From: Paenibacillus brevis
Lineage (GTDB): Bacteria; Bacillota; Bacilli; Paenibacillales; Paenibacillaceae
Length of the DNA stretch: 64,000 nt
Assembly (NCBI RefSeq): GCF_018919145.1
Contig: NZ_JAHLQJ010000004.1
Location: forward strand, 1 to 64,000
Reading direction: 5' to 3'
Positions 26,602 through 36,277 of the stretch are shown here, one piece after another; the stretch's first letter is position 1, and each line of letters starts with the position of its first letter. The translations under genes and the position numbers were made by a program. The notes below the pieces were generated by a model. It was not told the origin of the DNA. It did no database searches and saw nothing but the letters and a program-made list of their open reading frames with translations.

Positions 26602-27801
26602 TTAGAATTTAGGGAGCGGGTCGTTCAATGCACGCCAGTTGCTTGCCATTTCATCCTCTGTCAACAAGGCCTCGTCAAGCGTGCGGGTAATCTTTTCCCT
26701 ATCCAGCCCGACGCCGATAAATACAAGCTTGGTTACCCGGTCTCCCCATTGCTCGTCCCAATCCGGAGATTTGACAAATTCATCTCCAAAGTAGGCAAGA
26801 CGTTCTTCCTCCGACAAGGCGGCAACCCATAGCCCCGCAGGTGAAAGCTGCCTGGAAACACCGGCCTGACTAAATGAGACCGCCAGATGATTGCGCGTGG
26901 CAATCCACATGATCCCCTTGGACCGCACAACCTCCTTCGGCCAGCTTCCAAGCCATTGCAGCAGTCTTTCTGGATGGAAAGGCTTCTTTCTGCTATACAC
27001 AAAAGAGGATATGCCGTACTCCTCGGTTTCCGGGGTGTGATGCTCCTTTTGCAGCTCTTGAATCCATCCGGCCGACCGGCTCGCCGCTTCAAAATCAAAC
27101 AAATGCGTATTCAGAATCTCCTTCGGATCTATCTGGCCGTGACTGGCACGGATGATTTTCGCCCGTGGCTGCAGGCTCCGCAGGGCCGTTTCCAGCTTGA
27201 CCAGTTCGTCTTCGCTGACCATGTCGCATTTGTTCATGATCAGCACATCGCAGAACTCCACCTGATCGATCAACAGATGGACGACGCCCCGGGTATCTCC
27301 CTCTCCTGCTTCCTGGCTGCGGTCCTGCAAGGTCTCCCGGGTATTGTAGTCCTTCCAGAAATGGTAAGCATCCACGACGGTTACCATGCAATCCAGACGG
27401 GTCAGCCTAGACAGGTCGATGCCCTGCTCCTCATCCACATAAGTAAAGGTCTGAGCCACGGGCAAAGGCTCTCCAATCCCCGTCGATTCGATCAGTATGT
27501 AATCGAACCTGTTATCCCTGGCCAGGCGCTCCACCTCTTGAAGCAAATCATCACGAAGCGTACAGCATATGCAGCCGTTGGACATTTCAATAAGCTTTTC
27601 TTCTGTGCGGCTTAAGCCTCCGCCCTCCCGGATCAATCCGGCATCGATGTTCACCTCGCTCAAGTCGTTGACGATCACCGCAACCTTCAGTCCCTCCCGA
27701 TTGTTCAGCACATGGTTCAGAATGGTTGTTTTCCCGGCACCCAGATAACCGCTTAACACCGTTACCGGAATTTTCTTTTCTTCTCCAGCCAGCACGCTCA
27801 T
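26602..27801 (-). CDS. COG0523 GTPase, YciC/ZagA-like zinc metallochaperone
   Basis: A 399-residue G3E GTPase. Walker [10 protein letters not shown] (about residues 18-26), the metal motif CICC (about 75-78) and the NKCD base-recognition motif (about 177-180) are present, with a CobW C-terminal domain ([16 protein letters not shown]). In Bacillus the related ZagA is made in zinc deficiency and delivers zinc to a client. It is closely similar along its whole length to the copy at 47326-48528. It follows the DUF3024 and AAA+ genes on the same strand behind a Zur box. Confidence 0.9.
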   Translation of the reverse strand: MSVLAGEEKKIPVTVLSGYLGAGKTTILNHVLNNREGLKVAVIVNDLSEVNIDAGLIREGGGLSRTEEKLIEMSNGCICCTLRDDLLQEVERLARDNRFDYILIESTGIGEPLPVAQTFTYVDEEQGIDLSRLTRLDCMVTVVDAYHFWKDYNTRETLQDRSQEAGEGDTRGVVHLLIDQVEFCDVLIMNKCDMVSEDELVKLETALRSLQPRAKIIRASHGQIDPKEILNTHLFDFEAASRSAGWIQELQKEHHTPETEEYGISSFVYSRKKPFHPERLLQWLGSWPKEVVRSKGIMWIATRNHLAVSFSQAGVSRQLSPAGLWVAALSEEERLAYFGDEFVKSPDWDEQWGDRVTKLVFIGVGLDREKITRTLDEALLTEDEMASNWRALNDPLPKF

Positions 27802-27821
27802 GCTTCACCCAACTCCTATCC

Positions 27822-28634
27822 TTATTTGTTGTCAGCTTTAGGTCTGTATTCCGAATGCGCATCCTCCAGATGCTTTCGGGATAGAGAACCGTCCTCCATG
27901 ATGGCCTTTCGTTTGGCTTTGAGAACGATTTGTTCCATATCGGCGAAGCTGCAGCCCGCGAGCAGGCTTAGTGCCGCTTCGTGAATCGGTCCGTCCAGCT
28001 CGAAGCCATCCAGCAGCAATGAAATAAATTCAGTTCTTCCTGCATCGTCCGGCATACAGTAATTCATCTTCGTATCAAAGCGGCGCCAGATCGCCTGATC
28101 CAGTTCTTCCTCCAGATTGGTGGCTGCGATGAAGATGCTGTTCCCTTCAAATTCGTCCAGGGACTGCAGCAAGGTATTGACAACCCTGGCCATTTCCTTG
28201 ACTTCATCATTATTGTCCCTCGTTCTTCCAATCGCATCGAACTCATCCAGGAACAGAACGCATGGTGTTGTCTTGGCATAGTCGAATATTTTGCGGACAT
28301 TGCTTCCGGTCTCTCCCAGATGGCTATGGATCATCGAATCCAGCCTGACCAAAATCAAAGGGAGCTCCAGGCGTGCGGCGATATAAAAGGCTGTCAGTGT
28401 CTTTCCTGTGCCGGGAGGGCCGAACATGACGATCTTGTTGGGAATCGGCACATCATACTGCTCGAATCTTTCCTTCAAGCCGATGATGGAGATGAATTCC
28501 TCGACAATCTGGCGGTTAACAGGCGAGAATACGATTCGTTTTACTTTCTTGCTGCACTCTTTAGGCGTATAAAAGGTCGCCATGTCGGTCCCCTTGGACC
28601 GTGGAAGCCGGTGGTTTACATTGTTTTTACTCAT
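27822..28634 (-). CDS. AAA+ ATPase of unknown function
   Basis: A 270-residue single-domain AAA+ ATPase resembling classical FtsH/Pex/SpoVK-like AAA modules. Walker A GPPGTGKT (about residues 72-79), Walker B VLFLDEFDAIGR and sensor-1 IFIAATN are intact. There is no protease domain, membrane segment or other partner domain; the first 30 residues are basic. It could remodel a protein complex. Genes for a COG0523 GTPase and DUF3024 protein flank it in the same Zur-controlled unit. Function is unknown. Confidence 0.85.
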   Translation of the reverse strand: MSKNNVNHRLPRSKGTDMATFYTPKECSKKVKRIVFSPVNRQIVEEFISIIGLKERFEQYDVPIPNKIVMFGPPGTGKTLTAFYIAARLELPLILVRLDSMIHSHLGETGSNVRKIFDYAKTTPCVLFLDEFDAIGRTRDNNDEVKEMARVVNTLLQSLDEFEGNSIFIAATNLEEELDQAIWRRFDTKMNYCMPDDAGRTEFISLLLDGFELDGPIHEAALSLLAGCSFADMEQIVLKAKRKAIMEDGSLSRKHLEDAHSEYRPKADNK

Positions 28635-28659
28635 TCATGGATGCTCCTCTTACTCTTAG

Positions 28660-29013
28660 TCAGAATGTTTCAGCCCAGTCGCCAGAGGGCCAGAAGATCC
28701 CCTCAGGATCCAGTTCGACCTGCTCAAGCTGCCGTTCAAAGTCCGGACTGGGTGCAATGGATTTGACGGGTACCCAGTCATGGCTCGCATTTTGGGCGTA
28801 TACGTTCCACTGATTGCGCTCCAGACGAAATTGCACGATAGCCGTACTAAGCCATTGCCGTCCGTGGAAATGGGGCCGCTCCTCAAAGAGAATCATTGCT
28901 TTCCCGTCCCATACGTATTTTAAACGCACGGAAGACCGGACCTCCTTCGGAACCTTCGCTTCAAAGTAGCCGTTCAAGATAGCTTCCAATCTTCGAATCG
29001 TAAATTCGTCCAT
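28660..29013 (-). CDS. DUF3024-like small protein
   Basis: About 117 residues with no signal peptide or membrane segment. The pattern VRLKYVWDGKAMILFEERPHF, then AIVQFRLERNQWNVYAQ, and the end ELDPEGIFWPSG fits DUF3024 proteins as I remember them. The role is unknown. ATG at 29013 is preceded by a G-rich stretch; a GTG at 29037 is an alternative. It is the first gene of a short operon starting at a strong Zur box 51 bases upstream. Confidence 0.75.
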   Translation of the reverse strand: MDEFTIRRLEAILNGYFEAKVPKEVRSSVRLKYVWDGKAMILFEERPHFHGRQWLSTAIVQFRLERNQWNVYAQNASHDWVPVKSIAPSPDFERQLEQVELDPEGIFWPSGDWAETF

Positions 29014-29063
29014 ATTAACACCAACACCCCATATCACGCCTGTAATTTGCTAAGCTAGATATT

Positions 29064-29084
29064 AAATCGTAATTTTTACGATGT
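29064..29084. promoter_or_regulatory. Zur box in the divergent gap (minus-strand operon)
   Basis: Matches 13 of 14 core positions of the Bacillus Zur box (TCGTAATTTTTACGA). It lies upstream of the DUF3024-AAA-COG0523 operon and about 120 bases from the divergent permease gene. Confidence 0.85.
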
Positions 29085-29133
29085 GAATAGTATACTGATC
29101 ACTTCTTTGTGTGTCAACCGTTTATCTTGTTGT

Positions 29134-29154
29134 TATTTGTATTTGTTACGATTA
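29134..29154. promoter_or_regulatory. Weaker Zur-like site before the permease operon
   Basis: Matches 11 of 14 core positions, the right half TTACGA being complete. It lies 49 bases upstream of the plus-strand permease start. Its left half is poor, but a similar site (48786-48806) precedes the paralogous permease operon, which supports it. Confidence 0.5.
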
Positions 29155-29202
29155 AAATAGAACAGGAACATTATCATTCATCGAAGGGACTTATATACAG
29201 TC

Positions 29203-30135
29203 ATGTCATTGCTTGCATTGAACTTTTCATCCGAACTCCTAACGTTCAAAACGATATTCATCAGCATATTTCTGGAAGCACTTCCGTTCATTCTGCTGGG
29301 CGTGATCTCATCCTCCCTGCTGCAAATGTTCGTATCCGAGGAATTCATCGCACGGATGGTACCAAAGAACCCTTTACTCGGCATTTTGTTTGCCTGCTTC
29401 TTCGGCGTGCTCTTTCCGATCTGTGAATGCGGTATGGTTCCGGTCATTCGCCGACTGATTGCCAAAGGAATGCCTGTCTATATCGCCGCCGTATTTATTA
29501 TGAGCGGACCGATCCTGAACCCGATTGTCTTCTTTGCTACCTACACCGCCTTTCGCAGCCGCCCCGAGATCCTTTACTCACGGATGGGATTGGCTCTGGT
29601 GGTCGCGCTCGTCGCGGGTCTTCTCATTTACCGCTTCATTCGTTATAATCCGCTTCGTCTAAGCATGGAGACCCTGTATGATGAAGGAGCTGGAAGCAGC
29701 ACGCATCCCCCGGGTACCGGAAAGGTCACCTCGATGTTCATGCATATGACCAGCGAATTTTTTGAGATGAGCAAATACCTTACCCTTGGCGCTTTGATCA
29801 CCGCCCTGATCCACACCTTTGTAAATACGGGACAACTGGCGGCCTACGGGAACGGTCCGATCTCCTCTCATATGCTGATGGCCGGATTTGCTTACATACT
29901 CTCGATCTGCTCCACCTCGGATGCCTTTGTGGCCTCCTCCTTTGTAAGCACCTTTTCGGCCGGCTCGCTGATTACCTTCCTGGTGCTTGGGCCGATGCTT
30001 GATCTGAAGAGCACACTTATGCTGCTGTCTGTATTCAAGACAAAATTTGTTGCCGCCTTGAGCGTAATTATCATATTGATTGTTCTGGCATTCAGCATTG
30101 GATGGGATCAGCTATTTTTAAAATCTTTCTCGTAA
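29203..30135 (+). CDS. UPF0718-type membrane permease
   Basis: A 310-residue integral membrane protein of the UPF0718/YcgR-like permease family, with about eight helices. The conserved block FPICECGMVPVIRRLI (about residues 69-84) contains two cysteines, and MSGPILNPIV and STSDAFVASSF are other family motifs. Members transport or handle divalent metals or metalloids in some species, but the substrate here is not known. It precedes a TIGR03943 gene, its usual partner, and a COG0523 gene. A close paralogue is at 49142-50137. Confidence 0.88.
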   Translation: MSLLALNFSSELLTFKTIFISIFLEALPFILLGVISSSLLQMFVSEEFIARMVPKNPLLGILFACFFGVLFPICECGMVPVIRRLIAKGMPVYIAAVFIMSGPILNPIVFFATYTAFRSRPEILYSRMGLALVVALVAGLLIYRFIRYNPLRLSMETLYDEGAGSSTHPPGTGKVTSMFMHMTSEFFEMSKYLTLGALITALIHTFVNTGQLAAYGNGPISSHMLMAGFAYILSICSTSDAFVASSFVSTFSAGSLITFLVLGPMLDLKSTLMLLSVFKTKFVAALSVIIILIVLAFSIGWDQLFLKSFS

Positions 30136-30148
30136 AGGAGTGCCTTCC

Positions 30149-31216
30149 ATGAAAAATCAGCAGCGGACTACCGTGCTCCATCATGCAGCCAGAACCGTTA
30201 TTCTGCTAGGCTTGGCTGTGTATATTGCGTTTCTGGTCGAAAGTGATACGCTTCAGCTGTATATCGGCATTCGTATTCGGCCGCTTGTCAAAATCTCGTC
30301 CATTGTCGTCTATGCCCTGGCCGTTATTCAGGGCTTTATCGCCTATAGAGCTTATCGGGGCTCCATTATCGAATGCGACTGCTGCAGCGGCACCAAGGAG
30401 AAATCCTGGTTCCAATCCGGCTTCCTGTACGCCATGCTTGCTCTGCCGCTCCTGCTTGGATTCTTGCTGCCCGATACCGTGCTTGGCGGCTCCTTTGCCA
30501 GCAAGAAAGGCATGATTTTGGGTGCATCTACAGCCCCCAATTTGGGCGATATGTACGCGCAGCAGCAGGCCGCTATTTCAGGCGAAGCTGCCGTTAACAT
30601 CTCAGACGATGCTGCTGGCAACAATTCAAACGCTGCTGCCGGTAACGCTGAGGGTTCCGCAAACCATGAGAGCTCCGATACCTCCCTTTCGGCGGATAGT
30701 GAAGAGAACGCTTCGGGCGAATCAATAGCCACAGACGGAGCCTCCGGGATATCTGCCGATCCCATATTCATTGGCGCGGATGCCTTCGAACAGGAGTTGG
30801 CCGTATTGGCTGAGCGTCTGTACGCCCAGCCGGTCATCGAGGTCAAGACCGACATTTATATGGAGATCCTTACTACCATTGTCACCTTCCAGGAGCAGTT
30901 TGCAGGCAAAGAAATCGAGCTGACCGGATTCGTGTACCGGGAAAAAAATCTGGACAAAAACCAGCTTGTCGTTGGACGAATCGCCGTGCAGTGCTGTACC
31001 GCCGACGCGACTCCTTATGGCGTGTTGACCGAGTTCCCCGAGGCCTCCGGGTTTGCCGACGACACCTGGGTCCGGCTGAAGGGAACCCTCGGTCAGACGC
31101 AATACAACGGAAACACCATCATTAAAGTGGATGTGACTGAATCCGAAGTCATACCTGCACCGGACAATCCATATATTTACCCTAACTTTGATTTTCTGGA
31201 TGTCAGTATCCCATGA
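30149..31216 (+). CDS. TIGR03943-type membrane protein
   Basis: A 355-residue protein of the TIGR03943/YcgQ family, usual partner of UPF0718 permeases. Helices run from HAARTVILLGLAVYIAFLV, ISSIVVYALAVIQGFIAY and SGFLYAMLALPLLLGFLLP. Between the second and third is the motif ECDCC (about residues 74-78). A low-complexity Ala/Ser/Glu linker of about 50 residues leads to a C-terminal domain with VQCCTADATPYGVL. These cysteines could bind metal. ATG at 30149 has AAAGGAG at good spacing. The linker is absent in the paralogue at 50217-51116. Confidence 0.85.
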   Translation: MKNQQRTTVLHHAARTVILLGLAVYIAFLVESDTLQLYIGIRIRPLVKISSIVVYALAVIQGFIAYRAYRGSIIECDCCSGTKEKSWFQSGFLYAMLALPLLLGFLLPDTVLGGSFASKKGMILGASTAPNLGDMYAQQQAAISGEAAVNISDDAAGNNSNAAAGNAEGSANHESSDTSLSADSEENASGESIATDGASGISADPIFIGADAFEQELAVLAERLYAQPVIEVKTDIYMEILTTIVTFQEQFAGKEIELTGFVYREKNLDKNQLVVGRIAVQCCTADATPYGVLTEFPEASGFADDTWVRLKGTLGQTQYNGNTIIKVDVTESEVIPAPDNPYIYPNFDFLDVSIP

Positions 31217-31249
31217 TGATCAAAGGACTTGAAGGATAAGGAGGAGCCT

Positions 31250-32332
31250 ATGAAGACACCTGTTATTGTCATCTCCGGCTTTTTGGGAAGCGGCAAGACC
31301 ACGCTGCTGCTTGAGCTGATCCAAGAGATGCACCGCCGGAAGCTGAAGCCGGCCATTCTGATGAATGAACTCGGCAAAGCGGATGTGGACGGTATGATCC
31401 TGTCCCAGACTGCCGGGGATATCCCGCTGGAAAAACTGTTCGACGGCTGTATATGCTGCAGCAAGAAATCGGAAATATCCGGATCGATCCAGGGACTGCT
31501 TGCGCTGGCTCCCGATGTCATTCTGGTCGAGCTGACCGGCGTGGCCAATCCCGAGGAAGTCGTCGATGCGATGGCTGAGCCCGATCTGCTTGACAAGGTG
31601 ATGCTGCACAACATCGTCACGGTCATTGATGCGGAGCATGTGCTGGACTATAACAGTATTTTTGCCTCCGACAAACAGCTCGTTCACACCCTGCGGCGCC
31701 AATTGGATGTAGCGGATGTGATCGTCGTTAATAAGCAGGACCTGGTCTCAGATCACCATCTGTCAAAGGTCGAGCGTCTGGTCAGAAAGCATAATGAGCA
31801 AGCTGCTATTTTTTATGCCGTACAGGCCAAAATCGAGCTTGAAAGTGTGCTGCGGGGTCTGACTCCCTTGCGCCTCAAGGCCAAAGCATCCAGTCCGTTC
31901 AAGGTTATCTCGGCACCGCACCAGTCTTCGGAACATCAAGGCCGTTCCGGCTCCCGGCATGGGCACGGTGATGGACAAAAGCACAGGCATGATTATAGTC
32001 ACGGGCATGGACATAATCACGATCATAATCACGATCATGAGCATCGCTCCTTCTCCCGGGTCCAGACCATCTATATTCCGATTAGCAGCGAAAGCCCCTT
32101 TTCCCTGAAAAAGCTGGAGAAGCTGCTGAAAAACCAGGGGAGCCACGTGCTCCGCGTCAAAGGATATGTCTCCCTGAGCGGTGCTTCCCATGCCGAGGCG
32201 TCGTTGATCCAGTTTTCAGGAAAGCAGCTCCGCCATGAGCGCACGACGTATAATGGGCCGCATTATCTGGTCGTCATCGGTTATGATCTGGACGAACACG
32301 AACTGCTTGATGCTTGGCGTTCTATCGGTTGA
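31250..32332 (+). CDS. COG0523 GTPase (CobW-like) with His-rich loop
   Basis: A 360-residue G3E GTPase. Walker A GFLGSGKTT (about residues 10-18), metal motif GCICC (about 65-69) and NKQD (about 161-164) are intact. Between the GTPase and C-terminal domains lies a His-rich loop with a run of HGHGHNHDHNHDHEH (about residues 249-263), a likely metal store or sensor. It differs clearly from the two ZagA-like copies and may serve another metal or client. ATG at 31250 has AAGGAGG seven bases upstream. It ends the operon, followed by a terminator. Confidence 0.9.
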   Translation: MKTPVIVISGFLGSGKTTLLLELIQEMHRRKLKPAILMNELGKADVDGMILSQTAGDIPLEKLFDGCICCSKKSEISGSIQGLLALAPDVILVELTGVANPEEVVDAMAEPDLLDKVMLHNIVTVIDAEHVLDYNSIFASDKQLVHTLRRQLDVADVIVVNKQDLVSDHHLSKVERLVRKHNEQAAIFYAVQAKIELESVLRGLTPLRLKAKASSPFKVISAPHQSSEHQGRSGSRHGHGDGQKHRHDYSHGHGHNHDHNHDHEHRSFSRVQTIYIPISSESPFSLKKLEKLLKNQGSHVLRVKGYVSLSGASHAEASLIQFSGKQLRHERTTYNGPHYLVVIGYDLDEHELLDAWRSIG

Positions 32333-32339
32333 AATGAAA

Positions 32340-32378
32340 ACAGCGCAACCCATTCGGAACGGTTTGCGCTGTTTTTTT
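32340..32378 (+). terminator. Intrinsic terminator after the His-rich COG0523 gene
   Basis: ACAGCGCAA pairs with TTGCGCTGT across a short loop and is followed by seven T residues, eight bases past the stop codon. A hairpin this stable should end the permease/TIGR03943/COG0523 transcript. The remaining gap to 32614 shows no gene or clear motif. Confidence 0.88.
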
Positions 32379-32614
32379 GTATTGCATAGCAGGATAAGCT
32401 GATCTCAACTAGTATTTGTGTGATTTTTCGTATAAAAACTCTCTGCACCTCACTCACTCTTTTCAGCTAACTCCTCTCACTACAGAACTGCGTAAGAACT
32501 ACATGCTCCCAAAGAGAGAAGGCTGATAAACTACCGGCTCAACTTACTGCTATCGAATTGATAGAGAGGAAGGTGCTAGCTCGTTTACTTGCAAGGGAGG
32601 TGCCGCGAGCCGCG

Positions 32615-34363
32615 CTACATTTCCCAGCCCTCCGCCGTCTGGCGGATAGCCATGAACCGCCGGTAGATGCCTTCTTGCGTGATAAGCTCCTCATGTTTAC
32701 CCCGTTGTACAATCCGGCCCTCGTCAAGAACAAGAATCTGATCCGCATTCCGGATCGTGGCAAGCCGGTGAGCGATGATGACGATGGTCTTGCCATGCAC
32801 CAGCGCGCTGATTGCCTGCTGGATGGCCTGTTCATTTTCCGGGTCCACGCTGGCCGTCGCCTCGTCCAGAATGACGATCGGCGCATCCTTCAACATGGCT
32901 CTGGCAATGGAAATACGCTGCTTTTCACCTCCGGAGAGCGTGGAGCCGCCGTCACCGATCACCGTCTCGTAGCCGCTTGGAAGAGCCATAATAAACTCAT
33001 GGCAGCAGGCCTTCTTCGCCGCCTCCTCAACCTCCTCGAAGCTGGCCTCTGGCCTACCAAAACGAATATTGTTCAGAATCGTATCCTGGAACAAATAGAC
33101 CTTCTGGAACACCATGCTGATATGCTGAAGCAGGCTGTCGCCGTGAATTTCGCTGACATCGATGCCTCCAACCGATACGCTGCCCCGGTCCGCCGGGTAA
33201 AACTTGGCGATCAGACGGCAAATCGTCGATTTCCCGCTGCCTGAAGGCCCGACAATAGCCGTTGTCGTATTTTGCGGAATAACGAACGAGATATCCTTCA
33301 ATACGTCCCGCTGGTCATCATACGCAAAGCTCACCTCCCGGAACGAAATATCGTAAGCCGATAACGCAAGATCCCGGCTATTCCGATCGCTCCCTTCCGC
33401 TTGCTCGATATCCTCCAGCTTGTCCAGTGTCACATCGATCACTTCCAGCACATGAGCAGCATTGTTAACCGACTCGACATGCCCGAAAATGACGAAGGAA
33501 AAGATCGACATCATAAGCATGGTCGGCAAATCCATCACTCCCCGGGCGGCAAGCAGGGCAGATACGGCTACGATTCCTACCGAGGCTGCCTTAAGCGCGA
33601 ATTGATGAAGCGTATTATAAGGGACGTAATTTTTCTCGATTTTAATATTGATCTCCTTGCTCATTTGAAAAGCGCGGCGAACTCCTTCCCTGGAGACGCC
33701 ATCCTGCTTGAACGCCTTGACCGTCGGCATCCCCCGAATATACTCGATCGCAGCTGAGACCATATTATCCTGGGCCTGCTGATGAACCGGCGCGTTTTTG
33801 CGGCTTTGCAAGCCCAGCAGCTTGAGAAATAAGGCGGATAGCAGGATACCCGCCAACGCAACCAGGGCAACCGGAAGACTGTAAAAAGCAAGGCAAATCA
33901 CCAGGGTCAAAGCGCTGATATAACCATTCACCACCACATCGATCATCTTCATTCCCAGCATCTCGATGAACGACAGATCCGTCGTTACCGCCGAAGCGAT
34001 TTCACCCGCATTCTTCTTATCGAAAAAGCCGAGCGGCACCTGCTTCAAAATACCGCCGATTCGGATTCTTTGCTCCGCAGTCACCTCATAGCCGACACTC
34101 TCCTGCGCCACGGCTCGCAAGTAGGCAAACCAGAACCGCCCGGCCACCGCAGCAACCATAAAGACAGCCATGCCGCCAACCCACCAGGAGGACAGTTCCG
34201 CCTCTCCCCGGTGATCCGCCAGGATGAGATTCAGTCCGTGAGCGGCCCCCATAATCGGAAGCGCCGTGAAGATCGTATGAAAGAATGAATAGACAAAGCC
34301 AAGATACAGCCGTTTTCTCCGGTCACCGCTCCATTTCACAATACGCCCTAGAGATTTAAGCAT
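32615..34363 (-). CDS. IrtB/YbtQ-like ABC half-transporter, pair 2
   Basis: A 582-residue fusion of six membrane helices and an ATPase domain. Walker A GPSGSGKST, signature LSGGEKQR and Walker B IVILDEATASVD are present. ATG at 34363 overlaps the previous gene by eight bases (ATGCTTAA), so the two are translated together and should form a heterodimer. The exporter-like fold is also used by siderophore importers IrtAB and YbtPQ. In this cluster with ECF genes and a Fur box, import of an iron chelate is a reasonable inference; export is not excluded. Confidence 0.88.
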   Translation of the reverse strand: MLKSLGRIVKWSGDRRKRLYLGFVYSFFHTIFTALPIMGAAHGLNLILADHRGEAELSSWWVGGMAVFMVAAVAGRFWFAYLRAVAQESVGYEVTAEQRIRIGGILKQVPLGFFDKKNAGEIASAVTTDLSFIEMLGMKMIDVVVNGYISALTLVICLAFYSLPVALVALAGILLSALFLKLLGLQSRKNAPVHQQAQDNMVSAAIEYIRGMPTVKAFKQDGVSREGVRRAFQMSKEINIKIEKNYVPYNTLHQFALKAASVGIVAVSALLAARGVMDLPTMLMMSIFSFVIFGHVESVNNAAHVLEVIDVTLDKLEDIEQAEGSDRNSRDLALSAYDISFREVSFAYDDQRDVLKDISFVIPQNTTTAIVGPSGSGKSTICRLIAKFYPADRGSVSVGGIDVSEIHGDSLLQHISMVFQKVYLFQDTILNNIRFGRPEASFEEVEEAAKKACCHEFIMALPSGYETVIGDGGSTLSGGEKQRISIARAMLKDAPIVILDEATASVDPENEQAIQQAISALVHGKTIVIIAHRLATIRNADQILVLDEGRIVQRGKHEELITQEGIYRRFMAIRQTAEGWEM

Positions 34364-36158
34364 GATCCATCCCCACTTCCATCTCATGATTGGCTGCCCA
34401 ATGCTTGGCTCCGATATGGGCTTCCCACATTTTTCGATATAAGCCGGAGGATGCTAGCAGCTCGTCATGAGTGCCGCTCTCCGCAATCCGTCCCTTCTCC
34501 ATGACGACGATCCGGTCCGCATGCTTGACAGTCGACAGCCTATGCGCGATCACAAGCAGGGTCTTCCCACGGGTCAGGGCTGCAATCGATCTTTGCAGCT
34601 TATCCTCGTTCTCCGGATCGGTAAATGCGGTAGCCTCGTCGAGAATCACTACCGGGGCATCCTTCAGAATCGCCCTGGCAATCGCGATCCGCTGCTTCTC
34701 TCCGCCGGATAGCTTCCCTCCGGCTTCCCCGGCGGAAGTATCGTATCCGTGTTCCAGCTTGCCGATAAAGCCATCGCAGCAGGCTGCTTTGGCCGCAGCA
34801 ATAACCTCCTCATCCGCAGCATGTGGATTGCCGAGCCGGATGTTCTCCATCAGCGAACAATGGAAAAGGAAATTGTCCTGGGTCACGAAGCTCACATGCT
34901 CAGCGAGTTGGGACAAGGGAAGCTGCTTGATATTGATGCCTCCTACCCGGATTTCACCTGCACCGACATCCCAAAACCGGGCGATTAGCCTGGCCACTGT
35001 CGATTTGCCGCTCCCGGACGGCCCAACCAGGGCGGTAAAGCTTCCCTCCTTCAGCTTGAGGCTGAAATCCCTGAGCGCTTCATGGCAGGTCCCACTATTC
35101 TCCTCCCCGTTCTGATCTGCATCATATGAAAAGGACACCCGGTCAAGCTCGATATCATAAGAAGGCAAGCTTACACGCTCCACCGCGTCGTCCAGGCTTT
35201 TCAGATGTAAAAAACCGTAAGCATCCTTTACCGCATATTCGATCGTTTTAGCATCGTTCACGAATACCGTAAAGCTGGTAAGCGGCGCCACGATACCCAA
35301 AGACAAGATCAGGCACATCGTCAGCTCCGCCGGGCTCAGGGAGCCGTTGAGGTACAGAAGCATTCCGACGGGCATCGTGCCGAGCAAGGTGGACGGCAAG
35401 ACAGCTCCGCCGAAATTCATCAGCTTCCAGGTGCTTCTGAACCAGCTTAACGTGTAATCCTTGAATGATTCGACCGCTTTCTCGTATTTTTCGTAGGATG
35501 CTGCCGACTGATTAAACGCCTTGATCACTTCGATCCCTTCAATGTACTCCACGATCACGCCGTTGACCCGGTTGCCGGATTCCATATAATCGGCATACTG
35601 CCGGTTGAACGCCCGCATCATTACGGCGTAAGCTACTGCGGCAATCGGTACGGTGATCAGTGACGCCAGCGCCATCCGCCAGTCGATCACCAGCAAATAG
35701 ACAAATACACCTATAGGCAGCAGCAAATTGGATATTCCCTCAGGAATCAGATGGGCGAGCGGAAGCTCAATCGTCTCCACGCGATCGATAATCACGCTTT
35801 TCAGCTTGCCCACACTTTGATTGAGCACCGTACCCAGCGGAGCGGACATCCATTTATCGGCAATCCGGAGCCTCATGCGCTCCAGGATATTGTAAGCAAG
35901 CTGATGGGCCATCGTGGTGGATACCGCATGGAACGCCAGCTTGGCCGCATATCCCGCCAGACATACGAACGTCCAGAACCAGATGCCCTGCTCCAATTCG
36001 TTCGTTCCGAAAAATAAAACGATCATATGATACACGCCCGCATAAGGGACGAGACCGCATGCCACGCTAAGCACCGCGCACAGAACCGATACACTCAGCT
36101 GGCGCCGGCTTCCGGCCGTAAAGGAAAGGACGATCCCCAGCCAATTTTTCTCCCTCAC
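34356..36158 (-). CDS. IrtA/YbtP-like ABC half-transporter, pair 2
   Basis: A 600-residue membrane-ATPase fusion and partner of the following gene. Walker A GPSGSGKST (about residues 385-393), signature LSGGEKQR and Walker B VVILDEATAFTD are intact. The start is GTG with GAGGAGGAG upstream. It follows a terminator after the AraC gene, so this pair may have its own promoter or be reached by readthrough. Its sequence is related to the pair at 39437-43010, suggesting duplication. Confidence 0.88.
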   Translation of the reverse strand: MREKNWLGIVLSFTAGSRRQLSVSVLCAVLSVACGLVPYAGVYHMIVLFFGTNELEQGIWFWTFVCLAGYAAKLAFHAVSTTMAHQLAYNILERMRLRIADKWMSAPLGTVLNQSVGKLKSVIIDRVETIELPLAHLIPEGISNLLLPIGVFVYLLVIDWRMALASLITVPIAAVAYAVMMRAFNRQYADYMESGNRVNGVIVEYIEGIEVIKAFNQSAASYEKYEKAVESFKDYTLSWFRSTWKLMNFGGAVLPSTLLGTMPVGMLLYLNGSLSPAELTMCLILSLGIVAPLTSFTVFVNDAKTIEYAVKDAYGFLHLKSLDDAVERVSLPSYDIELDRVSFSYDADQNGEENSGTCHEALRDFSLKLKEGSFTALVGPSGSGKSTVARLIARFWDVGAGEIRVGGINIKQLPLSQLAEHVSFVTQDNFLFHCSLMENIRLGNPHAADEEVIAAAKAACCDGFIGKLEHGYDTSAGEAGGKLSGGEKQRIAIARAILKDAPVVILDEATAFTDPENEDKLQRSIAALTRGKTLLVIAHRLSTVKHADRIVVMEKGRIAESGTHDELLASSGLYRKMWEAHIGAKHWAANHEMEVGMDHA

Positions 36159-36196
36159 GTCTACTCCTCCTCATTCCTGTTTCATTTCCCCCTTGC

Positions 36197-36230
36197 AAAA
36201 AAGGGATGGCCGGCAGCCGCCGACCATCCC
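36197..36230 (-). terminator. Intrinsic terminator after the AraC gene
   Basis: On the minus strand GGGATGGTCGGC pairs with GCCGGCCATCCC (near-perfect, loop GGCT) followed by six T residues. It lies about 50 bases past the AraC stop, between the ECF operon and the second ABC pair. Confidence 0.85.
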
Positions 36231-36277
36231 CATCTTATAAATTTGCACCCGTATCCTCCACTCCAAAAAGCATCGAT

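Noticed and set aside
32379..32614. Small gene between the COG0523 terminator and the ABC pair
   Set aside because: No frame with ribosome site and protein-like composition was found in this gap.
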